DNA from: Parasponia andersonii
Taxonomy: Eukaryota; Streptophyta; Magnoliopsida; Rosales; Cannabaceae
Length of the DNA: 64,000 nt
Direction: 5' to 3'
Assembly: GCA_002914805.1 (NCBI GenBank)
Contig: JXTB01000101.1
Coordinates: 438,183-502,182 of the forward strand
Positions 33,481-46,625 of this stretch are shown piece by piece. The position numbers and the translations under genes are program-made. The notes beneath the pieces were generated by a model, which made no database searches, was not told the DNA's origin, and saw nothing but the letters and a program-made list of their open reading frames with translations. Numbering within the stretch: position 1 is the stretch's first letter; each line of letters starts with the position of its first letter.

Positions 33481-35246
33481 TGATATTTTGTAACACCATT
33501 TTCTCCTCTCTTCATTATATCACGATATTTTGTTTCTTTTTTTTTTTTAAGGAATATTTTTGTTACTTCTTCTCACTTCCTAAACTTTTTGTACAAATGT
33601 TATCGACTAATATATATATTCACCAGCCAGTGATTTGATTACTTCAAAGATATCCGATAATAGGAACTTGATACTTTGATTGTACTTCTTTTTTAAAATC
33701 TTAATTGGGATAAATATCAATCTTCAATTTTTTTTTTTTTTTATGGATTGTGTACATAGTATGTGTTCTGCACTCTTTATGGATTGTGTAGATAGTGCGT
33801 GTTCTTTGTTCATGCATAAATACTAAGGGCTCATTTGATTCCCAATTCAAAATAGTTTATTTGAAATTTTGGTCTAAAGTCTAAACTATTAACTACTCAT
33901 ATTACTATGGTCTACGGAATACACATAAACAAACTATGTGACCTAAGCGTATTAAAAAAAAAATCAATAGACTAAAAAAAGGAAATAACCCGACTAACCA
34001 TGATCCAAGAAAACAGAAACGGAATAAAAATGACTCGGAAAAAAAAGTATTTATTGAAATATAATGATTCTATTTGTAAGTAACTAATATTATTCCTTTA
34101 AGAAATTATTTGTAGCATAATTCAAGTGTAATTGTAAACAAATCAGAGTTTCAATCCTTTCTCACTATGAAACCAAGCTGGCCAAACCGTGAGTGAAAGA
34201 AAGCAAGAGGTTTTTATAATTGCATTGGTCCTTTGAGAAAGCTTAGCACCAGCTATTAGGGGCTTGTATCAAGCAATAAACTTAATCAATTCTAACTATG
34301 TTTATATTACGTATTAGTGGATTTGAAAAAGCAAAAGAGCTTGAAAAACCAAGTTTAAAGGAGGCCAATTAAGTTGTCCTTTCGATTATTAAAGGAAGAT
34401 TCAAGATTCATTATCATCTCAAATAAAACTAACACGTCAATGAAATTATAGAACTCATATATAGAATCGAGCAACAAATTAACTAAATAAACAAAAAATT
34501 CAACACGAAATGTGAGTTTTTTTTCTCTTCCATCTTTCTATCCGTTTCCTTTAAGATAGTGTGCATTTACATTTTTACCCCCAGTGTGCATTTACATCTT
34601 TGCCTTTTTTTGCTTCACTTGTGAGCCTCGCCAAATTTAATATTTGACTGACAACAAGAGCTAATTTGGGAAATTTTGTTAGATTCGTCATCTTGAATGT
34701 GCCATTTTAAAAGTCAGGGTTAGGACTAGGTTTATAGTTCGGGGGCTTAATATAAGCTTTACCCAATAAACTTTTATTGTCATAAAAGATATAAATTTGG
34801 GAAAATATTGCCACTCAGTGGTTTACTTTTTTGCCAAATACTTCTCTAAAATGAACTGCATATAGGTTTTTTAATAAGTGCAAAAAAAAAAAAGATAAAT
34901 TATGATTTTTTTATAATTTTAATCTTATTTTTTAGCTTGTTTAAAATTACATCTCAATATTTAAAATATCTGCAAATGTCCATCTTTGCATATAAATTGA
35001 CCAAATATGAAATCTGAGTTGATAATATCTTATTTCTGCTGATAAATACTTAAAAATCTACTGAAAATAATTTTAAAACGATCAGTTATACAAGAAAAAA
35101 AAAGATTAAAACTTAAAAAAAAACTATAATTCAACATGATTTTATTTTGCAATGAATCCATTCAAATTCATGGAGCTTAAAAATAAGAATGATATTGAGT
35201 ATTGGAAAATTCTGCAATATTTACCTCTTTTTTGTATAAGTTAAAG

Positions 35247-35990
35247 GGATACTATCACTTTTATACCCTGTATTTTGACATTTTGTTCAAATCATATCTT
35301 ATATTGTGGTTATTATCAATATTGATATTTAGATTTAAAATTTATTATAAATTTATACTCTGATAATGATTGTCAATATAGGTCATGACACGACAATATG
35401 ACTCGAAATCTACGCGTTTAGCTGAACCTACTTGACACGATATTGACTCGAATTGACACGATTAAGTAATTTTTTTAATAAATTATATTTAAAAAAATAT
35501 TTTCAAAAAATATTTTTTCATGAATTTCTTGTAGATAAAATAAAAGATATAAAACTAATGAACTAGTTTCTCTTACTATAGTAAAACTTAATTCAAAAAA
35601 TTGAGTAAACTAACAATTATATAATTTATAAATTTTTTGACTCATCAATTTATACAATTTTTTCATTAAATATGTGACATGTAGGTTAACCTGTTAACAA
35701 TATGATTTAATTAGGTCAAACATGACAAGATACAGATTGTCACTTTTACCTGACACTAATTTAGAGCAGTTAATTTACTAAGATGTCCTTTAAAAATTAA
35801 AAATAAATTATATAAAAATTAATCTGAAAATAAATTTATTAAATTATATTAGTAAATTAATCACTCTAAATTGGTACAATGATATTTATAATAAATATTA
35901 AATTTAATAATTAATATTGATAATAACTAAAATAAAAAATATATAAAATTAACAAATATAAAATATAAAATATACAAATAATATTATCCG
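35247..35990. mobile_element. foldback MITE, family F1 copy C, with nested insertion
   Basis: Left arm GGATACTATCACTTTTATACC and right arm ending AATATTATCC mirror each other and match copies A and B. It is 744 bp instead of ~344 because about 385 bp (35366-35750) is inserted near the centre. Confidence 0.65.
35366..35750. mobile_element. insertion nested in foldback MITE copy C
   Basis: A block absent from copies A and B, flanked by CTGATA on the left and CTGACA on the right, as expected for a slightly mutated target duplication. Its ends have weak inverted similarity (TTGTCAATATAGGTCATG against the reverse complement of CATGACAAGATACAGATTG). No ORF. Confidence 0.5.
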
Positions 35991-38827
35991 AAAAGGAATA
36001 AATTCCTTTAGAAAGGAAATTGTGTAAGCCAGAAATATACGTATATATCATTTCGCGATAAGAGTAGAGACAAAGGGAAGAAATGTTTTCCTTCCCTTTA
36101 TTTATTTATTTTTTATTATTTAAGCAAAGGTTTAAACGAGTCCTAAGATGGCCAGGTCATTGGATACCCCTGTCAGTGGCCAGGTGGAAAGTGCATTTTG
36201 ATTTTCTCCTATTTTTTTCGTCCTCTTTTTATTTATCTATATTTTTTTAGTAATTGATTAAGATTAGACTCAGCCTTGTTCAAATCTCTATTCAGGGGAA
36301 GTGTTTTAACACAGTACAGTTCGGAATTTTTTTCAATTTATTTTAGAAAAATGCCCTCCTAATGGATCTTTTAGGGGATTAGGCTACCCTTAACAAGGGC
36401 ACCCCTAAAATTTATAATAAAATAAATAAATGGCATCAATGATTCAGCTACGGGTGTTTGGTTTAGGAGAGTGCCCTGTCTCTTTCTTTCTTTCTTTTTT
36501 TTTTAGAGGAAAATATTTTCATTAATATAATGAGATAATACAATACCAATATAAAAAAAATTTTATTACAAAGCAGATAATTTTAAAAACTGATAAAAAT
36601 TTTTGGAGAACAAATTGCACACTAATCTTGGCAAAATAAACTTGCCAAGAGATTTACGTATATCACTATTAATGTGTGTTTTGATAAAATTTTATGTCTC
36701 AACAGTTAGTTCATTGTGATCCTTCATTTAGTATTCATTATTAGTGTCTCTTGTTTTTCGTCAAAATCTACGAAAAGACAAATACTATCTTACATAATAT
36801 TCAAATTTTGACAAATTTAATAAGAAACCACCGTAGAACTAAATCTAGGTGGATTGAAATAACCAAAACATAAATAAACCTAATAAACCATCACATATCT
36901 AAATTCGGGATATCAAAATCACCTTAAATTTAGAACTAGAAGAAAAACTATCTCCTTTATTTAACAATACTGCTAAAACTGATAAAGATAACGGTGAGAA
37001 AATCCATACTAGAGATAGAGGACTCTCTCTCAATAAAGGAGATACCTATTAATGAAGTGAGCTACTGGAGGGGACCAGGATGATTTGTGCTAACAGAGGG
37101 CCGGAAGACTTCTAGAGAGAGGCGCCTAACAGTGAGTTCATTGCAGTCTCTTTATATTAGAGAGTGCTTATTTGTTCTTTTTTTTTTTTTCCCTTGCCAA
37201 TCAAGAAAAATCCCACCCAAAAAGAAAACAACAACAACCAAAAGACAGGGACATAACTCATGAGTCTTTACGACTACATTGACAGTCTACCAAATTTGAA
37301 AGTGATTGAGATTTTGGTGAAACCAAAACTTCCCCGGAAAAGCTATGAACATCTAAGGTCATTCAATTATATGATATCAATAGACTTAGTAAAAGCCTTT
37401 TATGGTACTTAACTATATAAACTATAAAAACAGACTAAACAGTCTTCCAATTGGGTCTACAATTTCATCTTGTGGTAGGTAACAGCTAACAAATAATAGT
37501 ACTAGTCCTTTATTTCCTTGTAACCAATAGTTTTTCTAGTTTTTCTTTGGATGAAATTGTAGATATTTTATTTGTTTGGATAATTAGTATAAGATGGCAA
37601 TTGCTAGATTTTTAAGGGTAATAATACCTAGAAGAGGCTAGATGATCTTGAAATTGAAAATTCAGAATCCTATTAGTGGCTTATGCCATGGGGAACACTT
37701 ACAGATGCTATGTTTTCATCATATAGCATGTGATAAGATATAATATTAATGATAATCTATCAGTTCAATAAATCAGTAATCAAGGTATATTTTTGGTGCC
37801 CTATCACATGGTTATGTTGTACTTAACCAAATGAATTTTTTGGATGTTGATACGTGGAACCTAATTATACTTTATAGTAATCTCATTGATTTAGAATTGG
37901 GTTTTTGTAAGTGAGATTATAAGGACGTAAAGTCTAAAATACATGATGTATGAGTTTGTCTGTTTTTTTTTTTCCCTATTTCTTTTCTTTTCTTTTTTTT
38001 TCGTTCTTTTTTTGTCGTTATAGTGAAAACATGTCTGGCTGAAAATAAACGTAACACTCACGTTGAAAGTGAATCACCATAAGTTTTATGTGTATGCTTT
38101 ATTTTCTATTATTGTTGTTGCTAATTAAAAATCATAGCCTTTAATCTATAGTGTTTCAATTTTTTTTATTTTCTTTGTGAAAATTTTCTTTAAATTTGGA
38201 AATAATTTTTATTTTCATATCTTAAAAAACTCACCTTCTTTTTTTCCCCCAAAATGTGTTTACCAAAAACACTTCCAAACACACCTTCAGGTGATAAGAA
38301 TCTGCAAAAGTGAATAATAGCTTTTTGTATTCTAACTTTTGGATGAATGAAGACGAATCTGTGTTCCGATATGATTCTTTTTACATAATTGTAGTCCTGC
38401 CAATATACTATACTTTTACATTAATATCTCACGGTAATACATACAAACATATGAAATGAATTTCTTTCAAGTAAACTTATCCCAAATGAAGAGGCACAAA
38501 ATTTTTTATAAGCATACAATAAATAAACAGTGAGAATTTATGACGGCAACTGGTCTCTTTCCTTTTAAGAGGATGGCATGTATATATATATATATATAAG
38601 TAAATATATTCTCCTAATAAAGTCTCGTTCATAGTTGTGACAGGTAGCTGTAGACTTTAAGAGTATTTGAGAGTGACATGACTATTTCTTTGAGACTGGT
38701 AGTTTTAGAATATTTTAGCTCAGTAACAAGCTACATAGCTTTCCAGTAAAAGTGACATTTCTCGTGCAACACAAGTCTTTCTGGTTTTTGGAAAACGTTC
38801 GGAGATTAATGAAAATTTTTTCTGATT

Positions 38828-39120
38828 TTGCTACTAAGTTCTTCTTTGGAGACTATAAAAAGTGAGATTTCCCTCCTCATTCCACACACCAAAACAAATA
38901 TCTCTCAAGTGTTCTTGAGTTCTTCAGTTTTTCTACCTAGAGTTTTTCGAGTGTCTAGAAATTTTGAGTTCAAATTTATCCAGTTCGTAGAGTGGAGGTG
39001 TTGGTGCTTCACCTGCTGCTCTTCATCGCTGTATTCTGGGAGACTGACGTTTGCAAAATCCTCAAGCATTCTGGTGGAGGGACGAATCAGTTTTAAGGAC
39101 TCTGTGTAGAACACAGCCCT
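38828..39120 (+). repeat. possible LTR/leader fragment of a decayed retroelement
   Basis: TATA-like CTATAAAAAG is followed by a C/T-rich leader and a 93-codon frame of no recognisable similarity, ending near a 'GTGTAGAACACAGCC' phrase. The style resembles the R-U5 part of a copia LTR, but no partner LTR was found. Confidence 0.2.
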
Positions 39121-42100
39121 CGATGGTTAACAATATTTTGTTTTGAAGTGCTGTCAAAATTCTACTCAAAATTGGAGTATAATATTTTATTAACATTATT
39201 TATCCAAAAATTTATTATAAACGTATGAAACATTATATATTGCATGTTACATGTGCAGTGATATGCAGTGACACCAAATAAGGAGGAAAACATATAAATA
39301 AAAGGGTAATTGCGAAGTCATCTCGTAGATTTTACCTAAATTACGTAATCAACCTTTGCTTTATGAAAATAACAAAACCATGCATCCTTTCAAATTTCTA
39401 TTTATCCCTTCAAATACAAATCCACTCACGGATCAAAAATTACAATGCATATATATTTTTTTTTTAAAAAAAAACGACGACTTTAGCCAAAATTTATATG
39501 TAATATTTTTTTCAAAAACTAAAATATAGTCGGGGAATTATATGGTACGGCTCCTTTTAAGATGTATACTGTTGGATCAAATATGACGAATATATTTCAT
39601 ATAAAATAATAATAAAAAGAAAAGTATAGAACTCACAAATCATTGGATAAATCCTAAATTATTAGATTTAGTTTTATTGGTAAATATATTTATTACAGAA
39701 TTGTCATATATATATTATATGTTCTTTTTTTTAAAAAAAAATAATTCACTATATTGGACAAAGATAATTCAAGCCCTATATTACGTCAAATAAGCTAAAT
39801 TATTATTTTTGTTAATCTGTATTATAATTTATAATTTAATTTGGATGTGTTAAAATTGTAAAGTTTCCTTAATTAAGGTCACTTTTATATCAATTTTGAA
39901 TGAAGATAGGTGCAAGTTAATTAGCAAGTCTAATCTCTTTTTTCTTTTTCTTTTTTTTTTTGAAAATGACTTGTCATCGTTTTATTGAAAGTTGCAATTA
40001 ATGTTAATTATTAATACAATTGATATTGAAAGTTGCAATTAATACAATAACAAAGTTGACTATTTTATTGTCCCAACATTCAATTCTCGAACATGAATCG
40101 TATCTTTTTCCTTTAAATTACAAAAATTCACACTCTTTCTTACTCAAAATAAACCCAGAAGCCTTATCTTCTTTCTCTACGAAAGATTTCATTTTTTTTT
40201 AAATGCACCCCTATTTTTAAAAATAAAAGAACTTGTTAATAATCATCTAACAAACTACGAGGGAGGGGATTTGGCACATTTAATAGCACCCCTCTAATGT
40301 ATTTCGTTAAATTCGTTTCGTGAGTTGTAGAGTTTTTTTATTTTTTACCACATGCACCTTTTACTTGTTGCATCACTAGAGTTACTACGAATAAATATAT
40401 TAGATAAACTCCAGTCCTCAAAATAATAATAATAATATCAAGTGTTGGACATAACGATGATAAGTTTGGAATCATTCATGTCAATGTTGTCAGAAATTGA
40501 GTTGTCGAGAATACCCATATCTATAGCAACTGAAGCCAATTTGATCACGATAATGCTTGTTGAGAATATTTGTGTCTATAGCAATAAGAGCCGATTTGAT
40601 CATGATCGTTATAAGCATTACAAGGCTGAAAGCTTGAGACTTGAAAATCTTCCACAACTAAAAATTTCTATATACACTCAATATATTTTTCACTCTGTGA
40701 TGGTAAGTGAGATGATCGCTAACATATCTTTTAATTTTTGATGTAGGGACCATAATCAACTCAATTAGAATATTCATCGATCATAATTTAGTCGTTTATC
40801 AAAATATTCACATTTTAATCTATACTCAAATAAATATTTTTAATCCAACCTAATTAGATCACTAAATAGAGTCCACGTAAAAGCTATAATATAATTAATT
40901 AAATATGTGGACTAATAAGAAAATTACAATTTCCTAATATTAAGATCTTGTAGCCCCTTTTATCCCTTCCTTTGGCACATCATAAGCCATATGGTCGTCT
41001 GTGCATGCACGGTGGTATTTGGGCATTGACAACAAGAAAACCACGTAAAACGAAGAAAAATAATTACGTTAGACAAAACATATACATATGTAATTTACAG
41101 TAAGACGAAATCCCCATATAAATAAATTCATTGGATAAGGAAGACAATATATGATCGATTTCAATTAAAAAACCAAGCGTCTTTTTGTCTGAAAACTTCA
41201 TTTTCCTTATCTAATTTTTACTTCTTGATTTCTACTTCATCGCAGAATGGGATCCTGTAGTAGTTTCTTTTTCTTTTTTTCTTGTTAATAATCCTTCTAT
41301 TTATTTGAAGGTCTTTATTTCACTGAGTTTATGTATACAAGAATTTATGTACGTGTGGGTAAATTCATTTGTTTAGATAATTTTCTATACCTATTTTCTG
41401 ACTTTCTAAGATTTAGAATATAAGGAACAATTTATATCATCGAATATCGCTTTTTGTAGAAGATCCATAATTGTAACAATCAAACAAGCTAATTCGGATG
41501 GAAGGTGATAATTTAAATGAACAAAAAGAGATTTCCTCTGGTCAATCACTAATTTTATCCCTTGTGAATTAATGTGCATGTTACCTATACTTTGTGCACA
41601 ATTTTTTTTTCCTCGATATAAGACGAATACATTGGTTGGGTCAATTATATTAGTTATTTAGTATTGTAGCTTATATCTAGCAAAATCATTTAGTGGAAGG
41701 GATAATACCAAAAGTATCTCCTCTTTTATGGCTATATACCACATTTAATTCTATGTTTCTATAAAGCCAAAAAGTTTCTCTTTGTGTTTTAAACGACGAA
41801 AAATATGTCCCCTCTAAGCTTTTGGTCAAACTTGGAGTTATATTTTGCTAAACATACAAGTAATGTTCTGACCCAAATAACTATATAAAGCACTTAAAGC
41901 TCATTAGTCATTATTAAACACCCCTAACGAAATTTGATTTGTGTTTTAATGTAATAAAGAACATTTAAACAAGAATTCTAAAAAGTTTATCCTCCTTTAG
42001 AAGATTAAAGATTAAAACACGTATGTGAATTTGATTTAATGTTTATTTTATTTTTAAAAAAAGAGAAATATTCTGACAAAAAAAAAAGAAGAAAAAATGT

Positions 42101-43310
42101 GTTAAAAGGAGGTGTTTTTGGTAATATATGTGAATGAAATGAAAATATTATTGAATATAACGCGTGAGGAGCACAGTAAACAAATCTATATAGCTGACCC
42201 TACTGTTCAAAGTATGACCCACAATTGCGTAATTCTAGGGGACCCTTTTTGTCTCTTTCTCGTTTTCATGAAGCCTCAGAAGTTTTTTTTATTTTATTTA
42301 TTATTTTTTAAAATATTTAAATTTAAATATTATTATTATTTTTTGGCCTGTGGTTTTTTCTTTTTCATAAAAGGCTCCCTCCCACTTCTCATTTCTTTAT
42401 TTCTTTAATTTTTTTTGGCCAACACTAATTTTTTAACAGAGAAGCTGCCTGTGAATTCACCTGGACTGAAGTAAAAGAATCTTAATGTTTACTATTATTA
42501 TTATTATTTTTAGCGGAAAGCCGTTGCTTTTTGGAATAGTATAAGATTATTATATATTAATTAATAATTAACTATACTTTACAACAGTGGAATTTAATAT
42601 TTTACGTCCGTCGTAATAATTTCTATTTCTTTTATTATTATTTTATTGGATATAATATTTAATGGTGTGAAGTAAAATAATACAATTTAAACCTCGAACT
42701 CACCGACGGTTTTAATTGTGAGCCGTACAAATCCAAGCGTGTGCAGTTCAAAATGAACCAATAATAGCGCGTCCCTCTCATTCACGGACTGCCTCCACCT
42801 TTTTCATCTCTCACGCGCTCTTCGCTTTTTCTATTATTTCAAATTTGGAGGCAGAATGAGAATGCCATAGCCTAGGCCAAGCCATTCAACACATCACAGA
42901 ATATGTATAACATGTAATCTAACGCGATAAGACGACTTGAAATTGATTTTTCATTTGGACATATTTAGTGGGTGAGTTATTGACTTTACAATAACAATAA
43001 TAGGACTTACCTATGGGGTTTACATTAATCATGGACTCATTGAACATTTACATTAATCATGGACTCATTGAACATTTGTCAATATCAATTGTTGTCCTCA
43101 AACTGCCATATACCTCCTATTGTATCTTAGTTTTTCAACCCAATCAAGTTTGTCTGTGAATTTGGTTTATTTAGCTCACATCATGTTGTATTTCTCGAAT
43201 ACACAACCTACTATATATGGTTTCGTTTTCTCATCATCAATTGAGTTTTACTTTGAGAGGTTGTTCACTTTTGCCTTAAATTTTGTCAATTATATATATA
43301 TATATATATG
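39121..43310. other. AT-rich intergenic DNA, no gene seen
   Basis: Several frames of 60-100 codons (for example 40442-40741 and 42112-42408) lack any family signature. A 28-bp tandem duplication with 'ACATTAATCATGGACTCATT' is at about 43019-43075. Bases 42700-42890 are locally richer in GC without a recognisable feature. Confidence 0.5.
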
Positions 43311-43547
43311 GGTACCAATCGAGTAGGTATTTTTTTTTTTAACCTATGCATAGATATCAATTTGGTCAATGAAAATTTAGTATGCATATTTTTTTATTGT
43401 AAAAAATAAGAGAGAGAAAGAGCATTAATAATGCACGTTTTTTCATGCACTTCATGTTATTGGATCACCGTTAGATAGTGATCCAACGGCTAAAAAAAAA
43501 TACCTATTTATATGTAAAGAAAAAAAATACTCATTAGATTGGCAACC
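43311..43547. mobile_element. MITE family F2, copy 1
   Basis: Inverted ends: left GGTACCAATCGAGTAGGTAT; right end, reversed, GGTTGCCAATCTAATGAGTA, each followed by a T-rich run. The internal stretch has a small palindrome (TTGGATCAC...GTGATCCAA). It is flanked on both sides by TA repeats. Confidence 0.6.
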
Positions 43548-43561
43548 TCTATATATATATA

Positions 43562-43801
43562 GCACCAATCCAGTAGGTATTTTATTTTTTTACCTATGCA
43601 TAGGTATCAATTTGGCCAATGAAAATTTAGCATATATATTTTTTTATTGTAAAAAGTAAGAGAGAGAAAGAGCATTAATGATGCACGCCTTTTTATACAC
43701 TTCATTATAGTCATTGGATTACCATCTAATGGTGACCCAACGGCTAAAAAAAAAATACCTATCCATAGATAAAGAAAAAAAATACCTATTGGATTAACAA
43801 C
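43562..43801. mobile_element. MITE family F2, copy 2
   Basis: About 240 bp aligning end to end with copy 1 in the same orientation, including 'GAGAGAGAAAGAGCATTAAT' and 'CCAACGGCTAAAAAAAA'. A (TA)n spacer of about 14 bp separates the copies. Confidence 0.6.
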
Positions 43802-43843
43802 TTATATATATATACCCATATATATATAACCATATATATATAT

Positions 43844-43900
43844 AGGCCAACTGCTAAAAAAAAAATAAAGAAAAAAAATACCAATTGGATTGGCAACCAC
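43844..43900. mobile_element. MITE family F2, truncated third copy
   Basis: Only the right ~57 bp of the unit remains (CAACTGCTAAAAAAAA... ATTGGATTGGCAACC), between two (TA)n tracts. Confidence 0.55.
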
Positions 43901-44546
43901 ATATATATATATATATATATATACACGGAGCAAATTTCTTCGAGTGACTAAACACAATCGTATCATGTTGTACCCCAACTAATCATAATGCACTTGTGAA
44001 GTATGAGTTGCTTGACAGTCATGAGTTGAGCTATTAGTGCTTTCGGCTCTTCCTTTGAACTTACTATGTGGTTATAGGTACTTAATTTAGGTGAGTACCT
44101 TAGCTCTTTATTCCTTTTGGCTTGCGCTCATATTGAAGTCAAGTACACTGTACATGCATCTTAGCTCTTTCTTTCTAGATCAAATTATCGAGTTCGAGTG
44201 GGTATCTTGGCTCCTTCTCTCTAAGCTAATTAGACTAATACTATATTATGCACATTGGCACGTGTACAACATTTTCTGATTAAAATATGATAACTAATTT
44301 TAGATAAATTTATGGGTTACTACTTGCTTCGATGTTACAAACGCGACTAACGTGTAGTTTATGATGCTAAAGTATAAGTAGTACCAAAAATTGCTCTAAA
44401 TAAACAATAATGTGTAGTGTATCTAAATAAACAATAATGTGTAGTGTATGACGCTAAAATACAACTAGTACCCAAAATTGCTCTAAATAAACCAACCTTA
44501 CAAAACTTTAAAAAAAAAAAAAAAACTATTGGAATAGTCTATCACC

Positions 44547-45016
44547 GCGGAGCTAGTAGGGGGCAAGGGATAAAATTGCCCCCTGAAATTTTTATTTTTT
44601 ATTTTTATTTTATATGTGATGTTTGTATTAAATTTAGTTATGCCCATTTTTTGCCCCAATTTTTTTTAATTCATAAGTTTTACATGTGCTTTTGAAAAAA
44701 AATGCAAGTTGTACCCTACTTGATAATTAAATTTTAATCACACCTTTATATTTTCGTGGTTAAAAAAATTTAACTAGCTACGTAAATTAATGTTGAGCGA
44801 AAAAATACTTCAATTTTTAACTTTTCAAAAATTATTGAGCCTAAGTTAATTTTTTAAAACTCAAATAAATTTAACTAAACTCATTTATAAAAATGAAAAA
44901 AAAAATACAAAGATAATTAGGCCAAATTAAGAAGAACAGAGTTCAATTTTTTTTTTCCCAGCCTTACTAGAATTTAGCCCTCTCTCAAAAAACTTTACTT
45001 TCTGGCTACACCACTG
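44547..45016. mobile_element. possible MITE with GGAGC.AG-type ends
   Basis: Left end CACCGCGGAGCTAGTAG and right end, reversed, CAGTGGTGTAGCCAGAAAG are similar, and 'GGGGGCAAGGGATAAAATTG' follows the left end. This pattern is common in plant foldback repeats. Ends are approximate. Confidence 0.35.
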
Positions 45017-45189
45017 AGTGTTCTTCTTTTATTAAGTTAACTTTTGGAGCTACGATTATTTCTATTTAAAAAGGGTGTCCTAATGGTAGATTAAGCATGC
45101 TACACAATTTAAACATCTTAATCAATGAGAAGTTTTGGTTTCCATGGCAGGTGGATAAGCTGAGTTAGGAAATGCATTTCTACGGCCAA

Positions 45190-45487
45190 TGTAAATATCT
45201 TGATTAATGGAAGCCTTTTTGACATAATTGCTCCAGGAAGAGGTATGCGACAAGGAGATCCCATATCTCCTTACATCTTCATTTTGGCCATGGAAGTTTT
45301 CTCTAGAATCCTTAATGAAGAAGCTGAAGTTGGGACCTTGAGACGCATCAAACTATCAAGAACTTGCCTAGCTTTACACCATGTTTTCTTTGCCGACTAT
45401 ATTTTTCTCTTTGGTCGAGCCTCCATACCGCTTCAATCTTCCCTTAGCCACACCAGTGCATACTCCGAGAAATATTTGGACTTCTAA
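45190..45487 (+). pseudogene. LINE (non-LTR) reverse transcriptase fragment
   Basis: A 95-codon frame starting at 45200 carries the plant LINE RT signature GRGMRQGDPISPYIFILAME, then ALHHVFFADYIFLF. The catalytic box is F-A-D-Y instead of F-A-D-D, so the second Asp is lost. The fragment is 5'-truncated and ends at a stop, just before a hAT-like MITE. LINE RT would copy element RNA at the nicked target; this copy is dead. Confidence 0.75.
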
Positions 45488-45503
45488 ACTTTATCAACGT
45501 AAG

Positions 45504-46108
45504 TAGGGGTGCTTAATCCAACCTAATTATTGGTCTCTTTCAGAAAATTACTATCCATTCTAATCTAATTTATCTATAAAAATCGGTCCAATCCAATCTA
45601 ATTACTAGTTAGATTGGATTGGACCGATTTTTCTAATCAGTTATGAGCAAAAGTTTTTGAAAATTTATTCTAATATATTTCAAATTAAAAGAATAGAAAT
45701 CAATATTTATATATTATAATAAAACTCTAAAATCTTAAATTCTAGTATTTTTCCAGTTTACTTCTAAGGAGATATATATAGTAAATGAAGAAAAGAGATG
45801 AATATACTATTTAGTTGGGATAGAATTTGTATTTAATTTAGTATAATAAAGTTTGTATTAAGAGATACGCAAGCCACGAATAAAAAAAATACATACTTAA
45901 ATATATTTATTTATTTTTATCAAATTAGATTGATTCGATTTTAATTAGAGTTTTTATTGTGAGATTCACCAACCCCACTAATCTAATTAAAATCCAAAAT
46001 TTAACATCCAGTCTAGTCTAATCTAATTATAATTATAATTGAATATCTAATTTTTGAAAGATTGGATTTGATTAAATATCAGTTTAGTCTGGATTTTGAG
46101 CAGCGCTA
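45504..46108. mobile_element. hAT-like MITE inside the LINE fragment
   Basis: Left end TAGGGGTGCTTAATCCAACC and right end, reversed, TAGCGCTGCTCAAAATCCAG are related and resemble TAGGGGTG-type hAT MITE ends. The inside is rich in 'AATCCAATCTAAT' and its complement. No 8-bp target duplication was found, so the call is tentative. Confidence 0.45.
45578..45632. repeat. perfect 24-bp hairpin (7-nt loop)
   Basis: Left arm AAAAATCGGTCCAATCCAAT plus CTAA (45578-45601), loop 45602-45608, and an exactly complementary right arm 45609-45632. Confidence 0.92.
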
Positions 46109-46625
46109 GTCACAGGGTGTTTTGGTGGCAAGCTATTCTAAACTCATCAACTAACTTTTTCCGGTCCCTAACATTTTGAGTCTGTAGAGTATCTCTTGCT
46201 CTATAGCCAACCATATATATGGATATGGTTGTCCTCTTGTTGGAACCTCCGCACTTCCCTTTCATGGATTGGTTTGATCAGCTGTGGAACCTCAGTAGGA
46301 AAGAACCTTCACACGTCCTGTTCCCTTCGCTTCTGTCACAAGAAACCAAATCTGGAATGCTAATCGAGGAGTGTTGGATTCTCAAAGATGCTTTTTCTTG
46401 AGTGTACTTTAATAATATGTATCGCCTCTTCAATTTTGCCGCCCACAATTATGTAAGTGGGTTCGTTATTCCTTGGCTTTTTTGTTGTATCCCTTTAAAC
46501 ATTGTCCCTTTAGATGTAATATGTAATATCTAATTTGGTACACTGGATTTCCCCCTTCTATTGAGGGCTTTTAATCCCTTTTCCCGGTTCTATTGCATTA
46601 CGTCATTCCCAACCAAAAAAACAAA
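46109..46625 (+). mobile_element. probable 3' remainder of the LINE
   Basis: After the MITE, readable pieces such as WWQAILNSSTNFFRSL and later VTRNQIWNANRG resemble the region after RT in plant LINEs, in shifting frames. The block ends in an A-rich stretch near 46610-46628, as LINE 3' ends do. There is no intact frame. Confidence 0.35.

Larger units (their letters stand above)
33481..38827. other. AT-rich intergenic DNA, no gene seen
   Basis: Holds a ~40-bp tandem duplication with 'TTTATGGATTGTGTA' (about 33730-33805), foldback MITE copy C (35247-35990), T-rich tracts and a (TA)n tract at about 38580-38598. The stretch at about 36980-37160 is less AT-rich but matches nothing I recognise. 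Confidence 0.5.

Noticed and set aside
38828..39109. 93-codon plus-strand frame
   Set aside because: Composition and surroundings look like an LTR leader, not a protein. Kept only as a weak retroelement fragment.
40442..40741. 99-codon plus-strand frame
   Set aside because: No recognisable motif, no splice context and no Kozak-like start. Probably chance in AT-rich DNA or a transposon relic.
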